The position numbers and the translations under genes are program-made. A model generated the notes under the pieces. That model was not told where the DNA came from and ran no database searches. It saw only the letters and a list, made by a program, of their open reading frames with translations. DNA of 64,000 nt. Source: Cellvibrionaceae bacterium (GTDB lineage Bacteria > Pseudomonadota > Gammaproteobacteria > Pseudomonadales > Cellvibrionaceae). Positions 50,373 through 59,788 of this stretch are shown here, in pieces; position 1 is the first letter of the stretch; every line of letters begins with the position of its first letter. The stretch lies in contig JAGKXD010000001.1 of the NCBI GenBank assembly GCA_021151525.1, positions 86,745-150,744 on the forward strand, in the 5' to 3' direction.

Positions 50373-51395
50373 TCAAGCCAAAGGCAAGTTTCCAAACACC
50401 ACTGCATTATCCAACAAGCGGTTGGCGAAGCCCCATTCGTTGTCATACCAAGCCTGCACGGTCACATGGGTACCGCCCATCACTTTGGTCAAAGTCAGGT
50501 CGAAAACCGATGAAGCATCGTTGTGCAGGAAGTCGCTGGATACCAAAGGCAAGTCATTGGTTTTCAACAATCCAACCAAGGGGCCTTCTGACGCTGACTT
50601 TTGCATCAACGCATTAATCTCCTCTGTAGACGTTGGACGTGCGGCAATAAAGCTCAGAATCAGGATGCATACATCTATTGTCGGCACACGAATCGAAAAA
50701 CCATCCAGCTTGCCTTCCAGCTCCGGCAACACCAGCCCAATCGCCTTGGCCGCGCCAGTTTTGGTGGGGATGATCGACGACATGGCCGAACGCGCACGAC
50801 GCAAATCCTCGTGGTAAACATCTGTCAGCACCTGATCATTAGTCACCGAGTGCACAGTCGTCATGGAGCCCGCCACTATGCCGATATTATCATTCAGCGG
50901 TTTGGCCACTGTACCTAGGCAGTTGGTGGTGCAAGAACCTATGGCAATGACTCTGTGTTCTGAGCGCAATACATGGTTGTTCACGCCGTAAACCACGGTA
51001 GCGTCCACTTCTTTGCCCGCAGGCGCAGAGATAATCACACGCTTGGCACCAGCGACAATATGCGCAGAGGCCTTTTCTTTGGAAGCAAAACGACCCGTGC
51101 ATTCGAGAACCACATCTATCCCCAACTCACCCCAAGGCAGCTTGGTAGGATCGCGCTCGGCGATAACTTTAATGCGGTCACCATTCACGATCAGATAGCC
51201 ATCCTCAACGCTGACATCAGCGGAGAACTTGCCGTGGGTGGTATCGAAGCGGGTCAAATGAGCGTTGGTTTCTGCGCTGCCGAGATCATTAATAGCGACG
51301 ATCTGGATATCGTGACGTTTACCTGCCTCGTAAAACGCACGCAGTGTGTTGCGGCCTATACGGCCATAACCGTTAATAGCGACTTTGATAGTCAT
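50373..51395 (-). CDS. gap: Glyceraldehyde-3-phosphate dehydrogenase, type I
   Basis: Glycolytic NAD-dependent enzyme, 340 aa. Rossmann loop AINGYGRIGRNTLRAFYE (residues 6-23), Asp37 in AINDLG indicates NAD preference, catalytic Cys155 in SCTTNC, substrate region SSIIPTKTGAAKAIG, and the C-terminal WYDNEWGFANRLLD. The S-loop following RVPTIDV reads CILILSFIAARPTS, more divergent than usual, so erythrose-4-phosphate dehydrogenase activity is possible but the GAPDH features dominate. Precedes the GlxA-like regulator. Confidence 0.92.
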   Translation of the reverse strand: MTIKVAINGYGRIGRNTLRAFYEAGKRHDIQIVAINDLGSAETNAHLTRFDTTHGKFSADVSVEDGYLIVNGDRIKVIAERDPTKLPWGELGIDVVLECTGRFASKEKASAHIVAGAKRVIISAPAGKEVDATVVYGVNNHVLRSEHRVIAIGSCTTNCLGTVAKPLNDNIGIVAGSMTTVHSVTNDQVLTDVYHEDLRRARSAMSSIIPTKTGAAKAIGLVLPELEGKLDGFSIRVPTIDVCILILSFIAARPTSTEEINALMQKSASEGPLVGLLKTNDLPLVSSDFLHNDASSVFDLTLTKVMGGTHVTVQAWYDNEWGFANRLLDNAVVFGNLPLA

Positions 51396-51500
51396 TACAG
51401 AAACCTCCGTTTGTGTCAGAAGTTTGTACTCTATGCCGGTTTATAATGTCGGTAAACGACAAAAACACCTCTTTTTAAGACACATATTATCCTGAGACAA

Positions 51501-51538
51501 ACAAAAAGGCCATAACCCTGAGGTTATGGCCTTTTTTC
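51501..51538 (-). terminator. Strong terminator left of the 119-aa gene
   Basis: Perfect 12-bp stem AAGGCCATAACC / GGTTATGGCCTT with loop CTGA and flanking A/T runs, 23 bases beyond the stop of the leftward gene. It sits upstream of gap, so it also insulates gap from the origin side. Confidence 0.9.
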
Positions 51539-51560
51539 TTATTGTAAATTTCTTTCAGAT

Positions 51561-51920
51561 TTAGAATTCATCGTTAGCTGCAGAATTCAACCTTATATCT
51601 TTAAGAATCCAAGCTTCACAGTATTTTTCCCATATAACTTTCGCTCTTTCCTGCCAAAGTTCCAAATGGTTCCATTTACCAACTTCCTCTCTCATCGCTG
51701 CGATAGCGATTTCAAGCTCATCCTTTTCTAACTCATTGAATTTATAATAATTAAAAGCAAGTGCCATTTCGCTTTTAATTTTCCCATGTATTTCGGGATG
51801 CTTATCTTTCAAGGCGATATCTATTAACTCACCAAAAGCGTCCCAATAGAAACCATTGAATAGATCGCAAAGATTCTCTCTTGTAAAAGCATCATTCCCG
51901 AAAAATATCATTCCGCTCAT
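51561..51920 (-). CDS. Hypothetical protein, 119 aa
   Basis: Small acidic, soluble helical protein rich in Glu, Trp and aromatic residues (FNGFYWDAFGELIDIALKDKHPEIHG; KWNHLELWQERAKVIWEKYCEAWI). No signal or membrane segment, no recognised family; the look is like small immunity or tolerance proteins but no toxin gene is nearby. The frame begins at 51938, but the ATG at 51920 has GAGG at 7 nt. Own terminator downstream; lies between gap and gyrB. Confidence 0.6.
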   Translation of the reverse strand: MSGMIFFGNDAFTRENLCDLFNGFYWDAFGELIDIALKDKHPEIHGKIKSEMALAFNYYKFNELEKDELEIAIAAMREEVGKWNHLELWQERAKVIWEKYCEAWILKDIRLNSAANDEF

Positions 51921-51973
51921 TATTGCCTCATATTCCATTTGATCGATTTAAATAAAACAACTTCGGAATATCT

Positions 51974-52015
51974 ATAAAAAAAACCCGCGAACCACAAATT
52001 GTGAGACACGGGTTT
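51974..52015 (-). terminator. Terminator of gyrB
   Basis: Two-level hairpin: outer AAACCCG / CGGGTTT and inner CACAA / TTGTG, 31 bases after gyrB, followed on the minus strand by T8. Confidence 0.82.
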
Positions 52016-52045
52016 ATGTGTTTAAAACTAAAACAATCGTTAAAG

Positions 52046-54466
52046 TTAAACGTCGAGGTTTGCTACCGCGAGTGCGTTGGTTTCAATGAAGTCACGGCGG
52101 GGTTCAACATCATCACCCATTAAGGTGGTGAAAATTTGATCAGCTGCGATGGCATCCTGAATCGTCACACGCAACATGCGGCGGGTTTCTGGATTCATGG
52201 TGGTTTCCCACAGCTGCTCAGGGTTCATTTCACCCAGACCTTTATAGCGCTGGATGTTGTAGCCCTTGCGCGATTCCTTCATCAACCATTCCAAGCCTTC
52301 AGCAAAGCTTGTAACCGGTTGCTTACGCTCACCGCGCTGGATGTAAGCACCTTCTTCAATCAAACCATCCAAGGCTTCACCCAGAGATACGATTGACGCG
52401 TATTCACCCGAACCGAAAAAATCCTGGTTGAAAGGGAAGTGGTTAGATATGCCGTGGGCGATGATTTCAACCACCGGCAGGAATAGGTGACGCTCGGTGT
52501 CTTCGCGCACAACAATGTTGTACTTCTGGCTGCCTGCACGCGCATCCAGTGCAAAGCGAGCAAGCATCTGGTCACACCATTGCTGGATGTGGCCTTGATC
52601 TGCCAAGTGCTCAGCGCGCAAAACTGGCATGTAAATCAACTTTTCCAAGACTTCTGCTGGATACAAACGCGATAGCCGTTCGATAGTTGCCATTACCTTG
52701 CGATATTGCTGTACCAATCGTTCCAAGGCTTCGCCCGCAATCGCCGGTGCATTGGCATTCACGTGAATCGCGGCACCTTCAAGCGCTGCCTGAGTCAGGA
52801 ACTCAGTCATGGCCGATTCGTCTTTCAAGTATTGTTCCTGCTTGCCCTTGCTGATTTTATACAACGGAGGCTGGGCAATATAAACATGACCGCGCTCAAT
52901 CAACTCGCGCATTTGACGGAAGAAGAAGGTCAACAGCAGGGTACGGATGTGCGATCCATCCACGTCGGCGTCGGTCATGATGATGATGCTGTGGTAGCGC
53001 AGCTTGTCCGGATTGTAGTCCTCTTTACCAATGCCGCAGCCAAGCGCGGTAATCAGGGTGCCAACTTCCGCACTGGACAACATCTTGTCGAAACGCGCTT
53101 TTTCTACGTTGAGGATTTTACCTTTGAGCGGCAAGATCGCCTGAGTTTTACGGGCTCGACCTTGTTTAGCAGAGCCGCCCGCCGAATCACCCTCTACGAG
53201 GTAAACTTCTGATAATGCTGGGTCTTTCTCTTGGCAATCTGCCAATTTACCAGGCAGGCCGGCGATATCCAGTGCACCTTTGCGGCGAGTCATTTCGCGG
53301 GCTTTACGCGCGGCTTCACGGGCGCGTGCAGCGTCGATCATCTTGCCTACGATTGCTTTGGCTTCACCCGGGTTTTCGAGCAGATAGTTACCGAAATGTT
53401 CACCCATCTCCTGTTCTACTGCTGTTTTAACTTCGGAAGAAACAAGCTTGTCTTTAGTTTGGCTGGAAAACTTGGGGTCAGGTACTTTTACTGAAATGAT
53501 AGCCGTCAAACCCTCACGGGCATCGTCGCCGGTGGTTGCCACTTTTGCGTTCTTACCCAAGCCTTCTTTATCAATGTAGTTATTCAAACCACGGGTCAAA
53601 GCTGCACGGAAACCCGCTAAGTGAGTACCACCATCGCGCTGGGGAATATTGTTGGTGTAGCACAGGAGGTTTTCCTGATAAGAATCATTCCACTGTAAAG
53701 CGACTTCTACACCAATTCCATCAGGGCGAGTCAGTGAAACAAAGTGCACCATCTTATTGATGGCTGTCTTATTTTTATTAAGATGATCTACGAACGCACG
53801 CAGGCCACCTTCATATTGGAAGACTTCTTCTTTACCACTGCGCTCATCTTTCAACACAATACGTACGCCAGAGTTTAGGAATGACAACTCACGTAAACGC
53901 TTAGCGAGGATTTCGTAATGGAATTCAATATTGGTAAAGGTTTCTGCCGAGGGCTTAAAGTGAGTCTCAGTACCTGTGGTAGTGGTATCACCTACAACTT
54001 TTAAAGGCTCGTCGGGAACACCGTGACGGTAGATTTGCTCGTGAATCTTGCCTCCACGGCGAATTGTCAGCTTCAAATACTCTGAAAGCGCATTCACTAC
54101 CGATACACCTACACCGTGCAAACCACCGGAAATCTTATAGGTGTTATCGTCAAACTTACCGCCAGCATGGAGAATTGTCATGATTACTTCAGCTGCCGAG
54201 ACACCTTCTTCGTGCATATCCGTTGGGATACCACGGCCATTATCAGCTACAGAGATGGTTTCATCAGGGTGAATAACTACCTTAATCTCAGAACAGTAGC
54301 CAGCTAAAGCTTCATCGATAGAGTTATCGACTACTTCAAACACCATATGATGCAGCCCTGAACCATCATCGGTATCACCAATGTACATCCCTGGGCGCTT
54401 ACGTACCGCATCAAGGCCTTTAAGGACCTGAATACTGGACGAGTCGTAAGTGTTCTCTTCTGACAT
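52046..54466 (-). CDS. gyrB: DNA gyrase subunit B
   Basis: ATPase subunit of DNA gyrase, which supercoils DNA with GyrA. 806 aa. GHKL ATPase domain with VVDNSIDEAL, DNGRGIPTD and GGLHGVG; transducer domain; TOPRIM with EGDSAGGSAKQGRARKTQAI and metal-binding DADVDGSHI; gyrase-B insert and C-terminal RYKGLGEMNPEQLWETT. The frame opens with a GTG at 54478, but the ATG at 54466 (MSEENTYDSS) has GGAG at 7 nt. Fourth gene of dnaA-dnaN-recF-gyrB. Confidence 0.98.
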   Translation of the reverse strand: MSEENTYDSSSIQVLKGLDAVRKRPGMYIGDTDDGSGLHHMVFEVVDNSIDEALAGYCSEIKVVIHPDETISVADNGRGIPTDMHEEGVSAAEVIMTILHAGGKFDDNTYKISGGLHGVGVSVVNALSEYLKLTIRRGGKIHEQIYRHGVPDEPLKVVGDTTTTGTETHFKPSAETFTNIEFHYEILAKRLRELSFLNSGVRIVLKDERSGKEEVFQYEGGLRAFVDHLNKNKTAINKMVHFVSLTRPDGIGVEVALQWNDSYQENLLCYTNNIPQRDGGTHLAGFRAALTRGLNNYIDKEGLGKNAKVATTGDDAREGLTAIISVKVPDPKFSSQTKDKLVSSEVKTAVEQEMGEHFGNYLLENPGEAKAIVGKMIDAARAREAARKAREMTRRKGALDIAGLPGKLADCQEKDPALSEVYLVEGDSAGGSAKQGRARKTQAILPLKGKILNVEKARFDKMLSSAEVGTLITALGCGIGKEDYNPDKLRYHSIIIMTDADVDGSHIRTLLLTFFFRQMRELIERGHVYIAQPPLYKISKGKQEQYLKDESAMTEFLTQAALEGAAIHVNANAPAIAGEALERLVQQYRKVMATIERLSRLYPAEVLEKLIYMPVLRAEHLADQGHIQQWCDQMLARFALDARAGSQKYNIVVREDTERHLFLPVVEIIAHGISNHFPFNQDFFGSGEYASIVSLGEALDGLIEEGAYIQRGERKQPVTSFAEGLEWLMKESRKGYNIQRYKGLGEMNPEQLWETTMNPETRRMLRVTIQDAIAADQIFTTLMGDDVEPRRDFIETNALAVANLDV

Positions 54467-54580
54467 AGCTATCTCCACTTGTTATTCGGTGTGTCCCTTG
54501 ATGACTATGAGTGTCATAAGGGGACGATAAAATCTCGTTTTTTAAGGCCAGCCTCTATTAAAAGACTGACTTTTAGTGGG

Positions 54581-55681
54581 TTACGGACTATGTGCAGTCA
54601 CGCAACCTTGTTCCACGTGGAACATTTTTATCTCTGTTTCAGGCTTGGACTGCCATGAGGACAACAAACTTGCCTGCTCTACTCCAGTAATAAATACCTG
54701 AGTAGCCATTGAATCTAACCAGCGAGTGAGCAAATCACGGTGCTTTTCATCCAGCTCAGCCGGCAAATCATCAATTAAATAAACAGTTTTACGGCCAGTT
54801 ATGCGTGAGAACACATAACCTTGAGCGATCTTTAGGGCGCACACCAGTAGTTTTTGTTGGCCTCGGCTCAGTATCTCCGCCGCATTTTGGCCATTTACGG
54901 TAATGCGTAAGTCTGCCCTATGGCTTCCCATATGGGTATAGCCTTGCTGACGGTCGCGATCCAATCCTGCTGCCAGTACATCGGCGTAGGACTTTTCTTT
55001 ATCCCAACCACGATAGTAGCCTATGGCTATACCATCAACACTAATAAACTCTTGCAACAACTCGTAGAAAGTTGCCTTAAATATCTCAAAGCATTCAGCT
55101 CGGTAAGTGTGGAGCTGCTCGGTCAGCTGCACCAGTTCTTTATCCCAAGTCGATAATTCAAAGGGGTCTATTCTATCATGCCGCAACAAACTATTGCGGT
55201 GTTTAAGGCAGCGCTGGCAATCCTTCCAAGTTTGGAAAAATTTATGTTCCACGTGGAACACTAACCAATCAATAAACTGCCTGCGTATCTTTGGGCTACC
55301 TTCCAGCAGTAAAAAAGTATCGGAATTAATCGTCTGTACGGGCAAGTAGGACGCTAAAACAGCTGCCGAAGCTACCAAATTACCATTAGCTTTGAAGCTG
55401 GCGGTTCCATCTAATTGTCGGTTTATCCCAATCGGAACTTCTGCTTGATCATCCGCCAAGACTTTACCAAAGATAGTAAAGGCATTTTGGCCATTGGAAA
55501 TAAGAGGTTTGTGTTTATGACTGCGGAAAGATCGCCCTAGCGCCAGCACATTAATCGCTTCTAAAATGCTGGTTTTTCCCGAACCGTTTTCGCCATAAAT
55601 TAAATTAACCCGGTGGGATGGTTGTACATCCACCGAGTTAAGGTTGCGTAAGTTCTGAATAAAGAGACGTTTTAAGGTCAT
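54581..55681 (-). CDS. recF: DNA replication and repair protein RecF
   Basis: SMC-like ATPase that helps load RecA at gaps. 366 aa. Walker A GENGSGKTSILEAINVL (~30-46), signature region ILSRGQQKLLVCALKIAQG, Walker B VYLIDDLPAELDEKHR. Between dnaN (76 bases away) and gyrB. Unusually the coding sequence contains two perfect parS sites, one near its middle and one at its 3' end. Confidence 0.97.
   Translation of the reverse strand: MTLKRLFIQNLRNLNSVDVQPSHRVNLIYGENGSGKTSILEAINVLALGRSFRSHKHKPLISNGQNAFTIFGKVLADDQAEVPIGINRQLDGTASFKANGNLVASAAVLASYLPVQTINSDTFLLLEGSPKIRRQFIDWLVFHVEHKFFQTWKDCQRCLKHRNSLLRHDRIDPFELSTWDKELVQLTEQLHTYRAECFEIFKATFYELLQEFISVDGIAIGYYRGWDKEKSYADVLAAGLDRDRQQGYTHMGSHRADLRITVNGQNAAEILSRGQQKLLVCALKIAQGYVFSRITGRKTVYLIDDLPAELDEKHRDLLTRWLDSMATQVFITGVEQASLLSSWQSKPETEIKMFHVEQGCVTAHSP
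54609..54624. promoter_or_regulatory. parS centromere site 1, within recF
   Basis: TGTTCCACGTGGAACA, a perfect 16-bp palindrome matching the bacterial parS bound by ParB (Pseudomonas core GTTCCACGTGGAAC). Lies in the last 20 codons of recF, about 4 kb from the dnaA-rpmH origin. Confidence 0.95.
55245..55260. promoter_or_regulatory. parS centromere site 2, within recF
   Basis: Second exact copy of TGTTCCACGTGGAACA, 636 bases from the first. Two ParB sites this close to the origin fit a chromosome-segregation centromere. Confidence 0.95.
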
Positions 55682-55757
55682 ACGACCAACAGAAAAGAAG
55701 GAACTTTAAAATCAATAATGTTCAATGAACAAAACAATAAATAGCTCAATGCGCTTA

Positions 55758-56861
55758 TTACAGGCGCATTGGCATAACAACATAGAGTGAATCGCTGTTC
55801 TCTGGTTCTTCCAACAGGGCACTGGAGTTGGCGTCCGACAAAGTAATCTTCACATTTTCGTTTTGGATAACATTGGTTACGTCTTGCAAGTAACTTACGT
55901 TGAAGCCTACTTCCAAACTATCGCCTGTGTAATCTACTACAACTTGTTCTTCTGCTTCTTCCTGCTCCGGGTTGTTAGCGACTATTGTCAGCAAACCATC
56001 AGACAACAACAAACGTACACCGCGGTATTTTTCGTTGGACAAAATAGCCGTGCGGCCAAAAGCCTGCTTCAATTCGATACGCGAACCAATAATGGTTTTG
56101 TTGCCACCGCGTGGAAGTACACGCTCATATTCCGGGAATTTTCCGTCTACCAATTTTGATGTAAATGTGTAATCCACTGAAGTCACGCGAATATGGTTAC
56201 CACTCAGGGTAACTTCTACTTGTGCCGTTGAATCGTCCAGCAAACGGGATAATTCCAATACACCTTTGCGTGGCAAAATAGCCTGTACAACATCGGGAGA
56301 ATTAACAGCAATTGCACGAGTACACATAGCCATACGATGACCATCCGTTGCTACAACACGCAGTTGATCTTGGCGAACTTCCCACAACATGCCGTTCAAA
56401 TAATAGCGAACATCTTGCTGCGCCATTGCAAAGGCGGTGCGTTCGATAAGGCGTTTAACTTCTTGTTGAGCACAACTAAAACGCAAATTACCGGGTGAAT
56501 CTTCCACATTGGGGAAGTCAGACGCTGGCAAAGTCGATAGGGTGAAGCGGCTACGGCCAGATTTTAGAATTATGCGCTGATCTTCTTGGATAAACTCTAA
56601 TTTTGAGCCATCTGGTAGCGATCTGCAGATATCTACCAGTTTACGTGCTGGAACTGTAATCTCGCCTGACTCGCCCGCTTGTTCCAAGTGAACGCGACCA
56701 ATAATTTCGACCTCAAGATCCGTACCTGTTAGCGAAAGTTGATCACCGTTCAATACGATTAACACATTCGATAAAACGGGCAGCGTTTGACGACGCTCCA
56801 CCACACCTGCAACCAATTGTAAGGGTTTAAGTAGCGCCTCGCGGGATACGACAAATTTCAT
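55758..56861 (-). CDS. dnaN: DNA polymerase III beta sliding clamp
   Basis: Ring-shaped processivity clamp, 367 aa (E. coli 366). Three repeated clamp folds; typical segments MKFVVSREALLKPLQLVAGVVERRQTLPVLSNVLI, ATDGHRMAMC, RGGNKTIIGSRIELKQAF and the C-terminal YVVMPMRL that forms the partner-binding pocket. Between dnaA and recF. Confidence 0.98.
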   Translation of the reverse strand: MKFVVSREALLKPLQLVAGVVERRQTLPVLSNVLIVLNGDQLSLTGTDLEVEIIGRVHLEQAGESGEITVPARKLVDICRSLPDGSKLEFIQEDQRIILKSGRSRFTLSTLPASDFPNVEDSPGNLRFSCAQQEVKRLIERTAFAMAQQDVRYYLNGMLWEVRQDQLRVVATDGHRMAMCTRAIAVNSPDVVQAILPRKGVLELSRLLDDSTAQVEVTLSGNHIRVTSVDYTFTSKLVDGKFPEYERVLPRGGNKTIIGSRIELKQAFGRTAILSNEKYRGVRLLLSDGLLTIVANNPEQEEAEEQVVVDYTGDSLEVGFNVSYLQDVTNVIQNENVKITLSDANSSALLEEPENSDSLYVVMPMRL

Positions 56862-56940
56862 GTGATGGTCTCTTTGGTTATCGTCCGGGATCTAAGTTAT
56901 GGTCTAAATCAGCATAAAAAATAGCAACAGTGTTTGTACA

Positions 56941-58440
56941 TCAAGTCGTTAGCGAACGCAGCAAGTTTTTCATATCTTCGCGAATATCCGCAGTTTCTTC
57001 CTGCAATTCTTTAATTTTTCGGCAGGCGTGCAATACGGTTGTATGATCGCGACCGCCAAAGGCTTCGCCAATTTCAGGCAAGCTGTGATTCGTTAATTCT
57101 TTCGCCAGCGCCATAGCAACTTGACGCGGTCGAGCTACTGAACGACTGCGACGCTTGGACACCATATCGTTCATTTTTATTTTGTAGTATTCACACACCA
57201 CTTTTTGGATATTGTCGATACCGACCTGCTTATCCTGCAGCGCCAACAAATCTTTCAGCGCTTCACGCACCAGCTCAACATCAATCGCGCGGCCAGTGAA
57301 ATTTGCACTGGCGATTACACGTTTCAGTGCGCCTTCAAGGTCACGTACATTAGCGCGAATTCGCTGCGCAATAAAGAAGGCAGCATCATGCGGTAAGTCT
57401 ATATTTACCTGCTCGGCCTTCTTCATCAAAATCGCCACACGAGTTTCCAATTCCGGAGGTTCAACCGCCACAGTTAAGCCCCAACCGAAGCGCGATTTCA
57501 AGCGCTCTTCCAAACCATTAATTTCTTTCGGGAAGCGATCGCAGGTGAGGATAATTTGGCGGCCACCTTCCAATAGCGAGTTAAAGGTGTGGAAGAATTC
57601 TTCTTGTGAACGCTCTTTGCCAGCGAAGAATTGAATATCGTCAATAAGCAGTGCATCCATAGAACGGTAATAGCGTTTGAAATCGTTGATCGCATTCAAC
57701 TGCAGGGCTTTTACCATATCCGCAACGAAGCGCTCGGAATGCAGATAGACCACTTTTGCATTGGGGTTTTTAGCGACTAGTGCATTGCCCACAGCTTGCA
57801 TCAAGTGCGTCTTACCCAAACCCACTCCTCCATATATAAAGAGGGGGTTGTAGGCACCGCCGGGATTTTCTGCCACCTGACGCGCGGCAGCTAAACCGAG
57901 CTGATTGGATTTACCCTCCACGAAGGTCGCAAAGGTTGATGCCGTGTTTAAATAATTGCTGTGCTTTAGACCGCCTTCAACTTCAGCTTCCTGAGCAACA
58001 CGTTGCGGCTCATCATTGGAGCGGCGAGATTTCTCAGAAGGCTCCTCTACCTTTGGTTCAGTATAAGTAGCCGGTGTTGCTTCCTTTATAGTAGCGCTGC
58101 TGTTAGTAGAAGCAGTAGAAGTACTAGCAGAATTAAAACTGGTAGGTGTAACCGCAATAGGGGTGCGGGTTTGTTCAAAAGCCGCTTGGGGTTTAGCACC
58201 TACGGCAATGACCACCGATAAATGGGTGCCTTCTTGGAAATGGGCAACCAATTCTTTAATACGGGTTAAAAACTTCTCTTCCACCCAGTTGCTGATAAAA
58301 CGGTTAGGTGCCAGCAAACGCAGTTCATTAGGGCTTGCGACTTCATCAATTTGCAAAGGTTTAATCCAGGTATTGAACTGCTGCGAGGGCAATTCATCCT
58401 GCAAACTGGATGCGCATAATTTCCAAACTGACTGCGACAA
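56941..58440 (-). CDS. dnaA: Chromosomal replication initiator DnaA
   Basis: Origin-binding AAA+ protein, 499 aa. Domain I (~1-90, WKLCASSLQDELPSQQFNTWI), a Ser/Thr-rich domain II linker (~95-165), AAA+ domain III with Walker A GGVGLGKTHLM and Walker B ALLIDDIQFF, and DNA-binding domain IV with GGRDHTTVLHACRKI. Translation appears to begin at TTG (58440), with AGGAG 8 nt upstream; no in-frame ATG or GTG lies at the family start. First gene of the leftward replication operon. Confidence 0.98.
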   Translation of the reverse strand: MSQSVWKLCASSLQDELPSQQFNTWIKPLQIDEVASPNELRLLAPNRFISNWVEEKFLTRIKELVAHFQEGTHLSVVIAVGAKPQAAFEQTRTPIAVTPTSFNSASTSTASTNSSATIKEATPATYTEPKVEEPSEKSRRSNDEPQRVAQEAEVEGGLKHSNYLNTASTFATFVEGKSNQLGLAAARQVAENPGGAYNPLFIYGGVGLGKTHLMQAVGNALVAKNPNAKVVYLHSERFVADMVKALQLNAINDFKRYYRSMDALLIDDIQFFAGKERSQEEFFHTFNSLLEGGRQIILTCDRFPKEINGLEERLKSRFGWGLTVAVEPPELETRVAILMKKAEQVNIDLPHDAAFFIAQRIRANVRDLEGALKRVIASANFTGRAIDVELVREALKDLLALQDKQVGIDNIQKVVCEYYKIKMNDMVSKRRSRSVARPRQVAMALAKELTNHSLPEIGEAFGGRDHTTVLHACRKIKELQEETADIREDMKNLLRSLTT

Positions 58441-58901
58441 AGGTAAAGCTCCTGACGATCTTATCTATATATAGGGCTGCAAACCTACATCTATGTACAC
58501 AGGGCAAAAAATAGCCGAAAACGCCACATAAAAGGGGTTATACAGAGGTTTTTAGGGAAAGAATTTTTAAGAAAAGGGAGTGTACTCCCAACCTATAAAG
58601 TTATCCACAGTTAGGCTCAAAATCTCAAGAAGAAATTTTAATGAACATCCAAAGTGCTAAAAATTCAACAACTTATAAATTGCTTAAAAAATAAACTAAA
58701 AATCATCACCACTTATAAACTGTGGATAAACCTGTTGATATATTATGAATAAACTGAGTGTAAACGGTGATTATTAACAATCAACTGGTAAATAGGATAA
58801 TAAATCGAAAACTGTTTGCTTTATAAACACAACTTCTTTAGAATCCCGCGTCTTTCACACACCGTGTGATTATATTGTGTCCATAGAACAGGTTTAGTTT
58901 C
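58441..58901. other. Probable oriC between dnaA and rpmH
   Basis: A/T-rich 460-base gap between divergent dnaA and rpmH, the standard origin position. Exact DnaA boxes: TTATCCACA at 58601-58609 and its reverse TGTGGATAA at 58721-58729. Single-mismatch boxes: TTATACAGA (58538), TATGAATAA (58744, reverse) and TTATAAACA (58821). The A/T-rich stretch 58640-58760 could be the unwinding element. Confidence 0.8.
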
Positions 58902-59036
58902 ATGAAAAGAACATTCCAACCAAGTACTCTTAAACGTGCTCGCAACCACGGTTTCCGTGCTCGCATGGCTACTAAAAACGGCCGTTTGGTTTTGGCTCGT
59001 CGCCGCGCTAAAGGTCGTAAAGAGTTAACTGTTTAA
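58902..59036 (+). CDS. rpmH: 50S ribosomal protein L34
   Basis: 44-aa highly basic ribosomal protein: MKRTFQPSTLKRARNHGFRA start and RRRAKGRKELTV end, both diagnostic. First gene of rpmH-rnpA-yidD-yidC-mnmE, divergent to dnaA. Confidence 0.98.
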   Translation: MKRTFQPSTLKRARNHGFRARMATKNGRLVLARRRAKGRKELTV

Positions 59037-59080
59037 CTCTTAGCCCTTTTAAATAGTCCCGTATTTGATGGATCGTTAGA

Positions 59081-59500
59081 GTGGAACAGGCCATTAACGT
59101 CGAATGGCAAACCAGCCGGAATTCTGGCTACGCATTTACCAAATCGATGCGCCTGTTAAACTCTAGCGATTTTCAAAACGTCTTTGATGACGCACCGCTT
59201 CGCACCTCGCACCAACACTTCCTTGTACTCGCTCGCCAAAACCAGCTTGGTATTCCACGCTTGGGTTTAGTCATTGCCAAAAAACATATTCGCCATGCCG
59301 TTGACAGAAATCGGATGAAACGTCTGATTCGCGAAACTTTTCGTGTAAAACAGCAACAATTAGCAGGTATAGATGTTATCGTGCTCGCGCGCAAAGGCAT
59401 GAACGACTCGACCAATGCGGTCTTGATCGAACAACTTAATGGCCAGTGGCAGCGCTTGATTCGCAAGTTCCAAAAAGCTAAATCGGAACAACCAACATGA
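59081..59500 (+). CDS. rnpA: Ribonuclease P protein component
   Basis: Protein subunit of RNase P, which matures tRNA 5' ends. 139 aa from a GTG start. Core MRLLNSSDFQNVF, RLGLVIAKKHIRHAVDRNRMKRLIRETFR (RNR motif) and VIVLARKGM. The N-terminus is ~15 residues longer than E. coli RnpA, so the true start may be lower, but no good SD favours the internal ATG. Stop overlaps yidD (ATGA). Confidence 0.95.
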   Translation: MEQAINVEWQTSRNSGYAFTKSMRLLNSSDFQNVFDDAPLRTSHQHFLVLARQNQLGIPRLGLVIAKKHIRHAVDRNRMKRLIRETFRVKQQQLAGIDVIVLARKGMNDSTNAVLIEQLNGQWQRLIRKFQKAKSEQPT

Positions 59501-59787
59501 GTGCACTTAATCCCCCTCGGGTAATGAGTTATCTCGCCATAAAATCTATCCATGGCTACAGATTTTTATTAAGCCCTTGGATTGGCAACCAATGTAGGTT
59601 TTATCCGACGTGCTCGCATTATGCGGAAGAGGCCATAAATACCTTTGGCGTGACAAAAGGGAGTTATTTAACCTTGCGTCGCCTACTAAAATGCCACCCC
59701 TGGCACCCGGGCGGATTAGACCCAGTAATAAAACCTGAAAAATCAGGTAAGAATTCATTTCAACAACCTCAAGATGGCAGTCGATAA
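59497..59787 (+). CDS. yidD: Membrane protein insertion efficiency factor YidD
   Basis: 96-aa membrane-associated protein: KSIHGYRFLLSPWIG, RFYPTCSHYAEEAI and KCHPWHPGGLDPV with the conserved cysteines and HPGG. Helps YidC-dependent insertion. Overlaps rnpA by 4 bases and ends just before yidC. Confidence 0.97.
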   Translation: MSALNPPRVMSYLAIKSIHGYRFLLSPWIGNQCRFYPTCSHYAEEAINTFGVTKGSYLTLRRLLKCHPWHPGGLDPVIKPEKSGKNSFQQPQDGSR

Positions 59788-59788
59788 G

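Noticed and set aside
52757..52772. ATTCACGTGAAT inside gyrB resembling parS
   Set aside because: The outer TGTT/AACA arms are missing; expected by chance.
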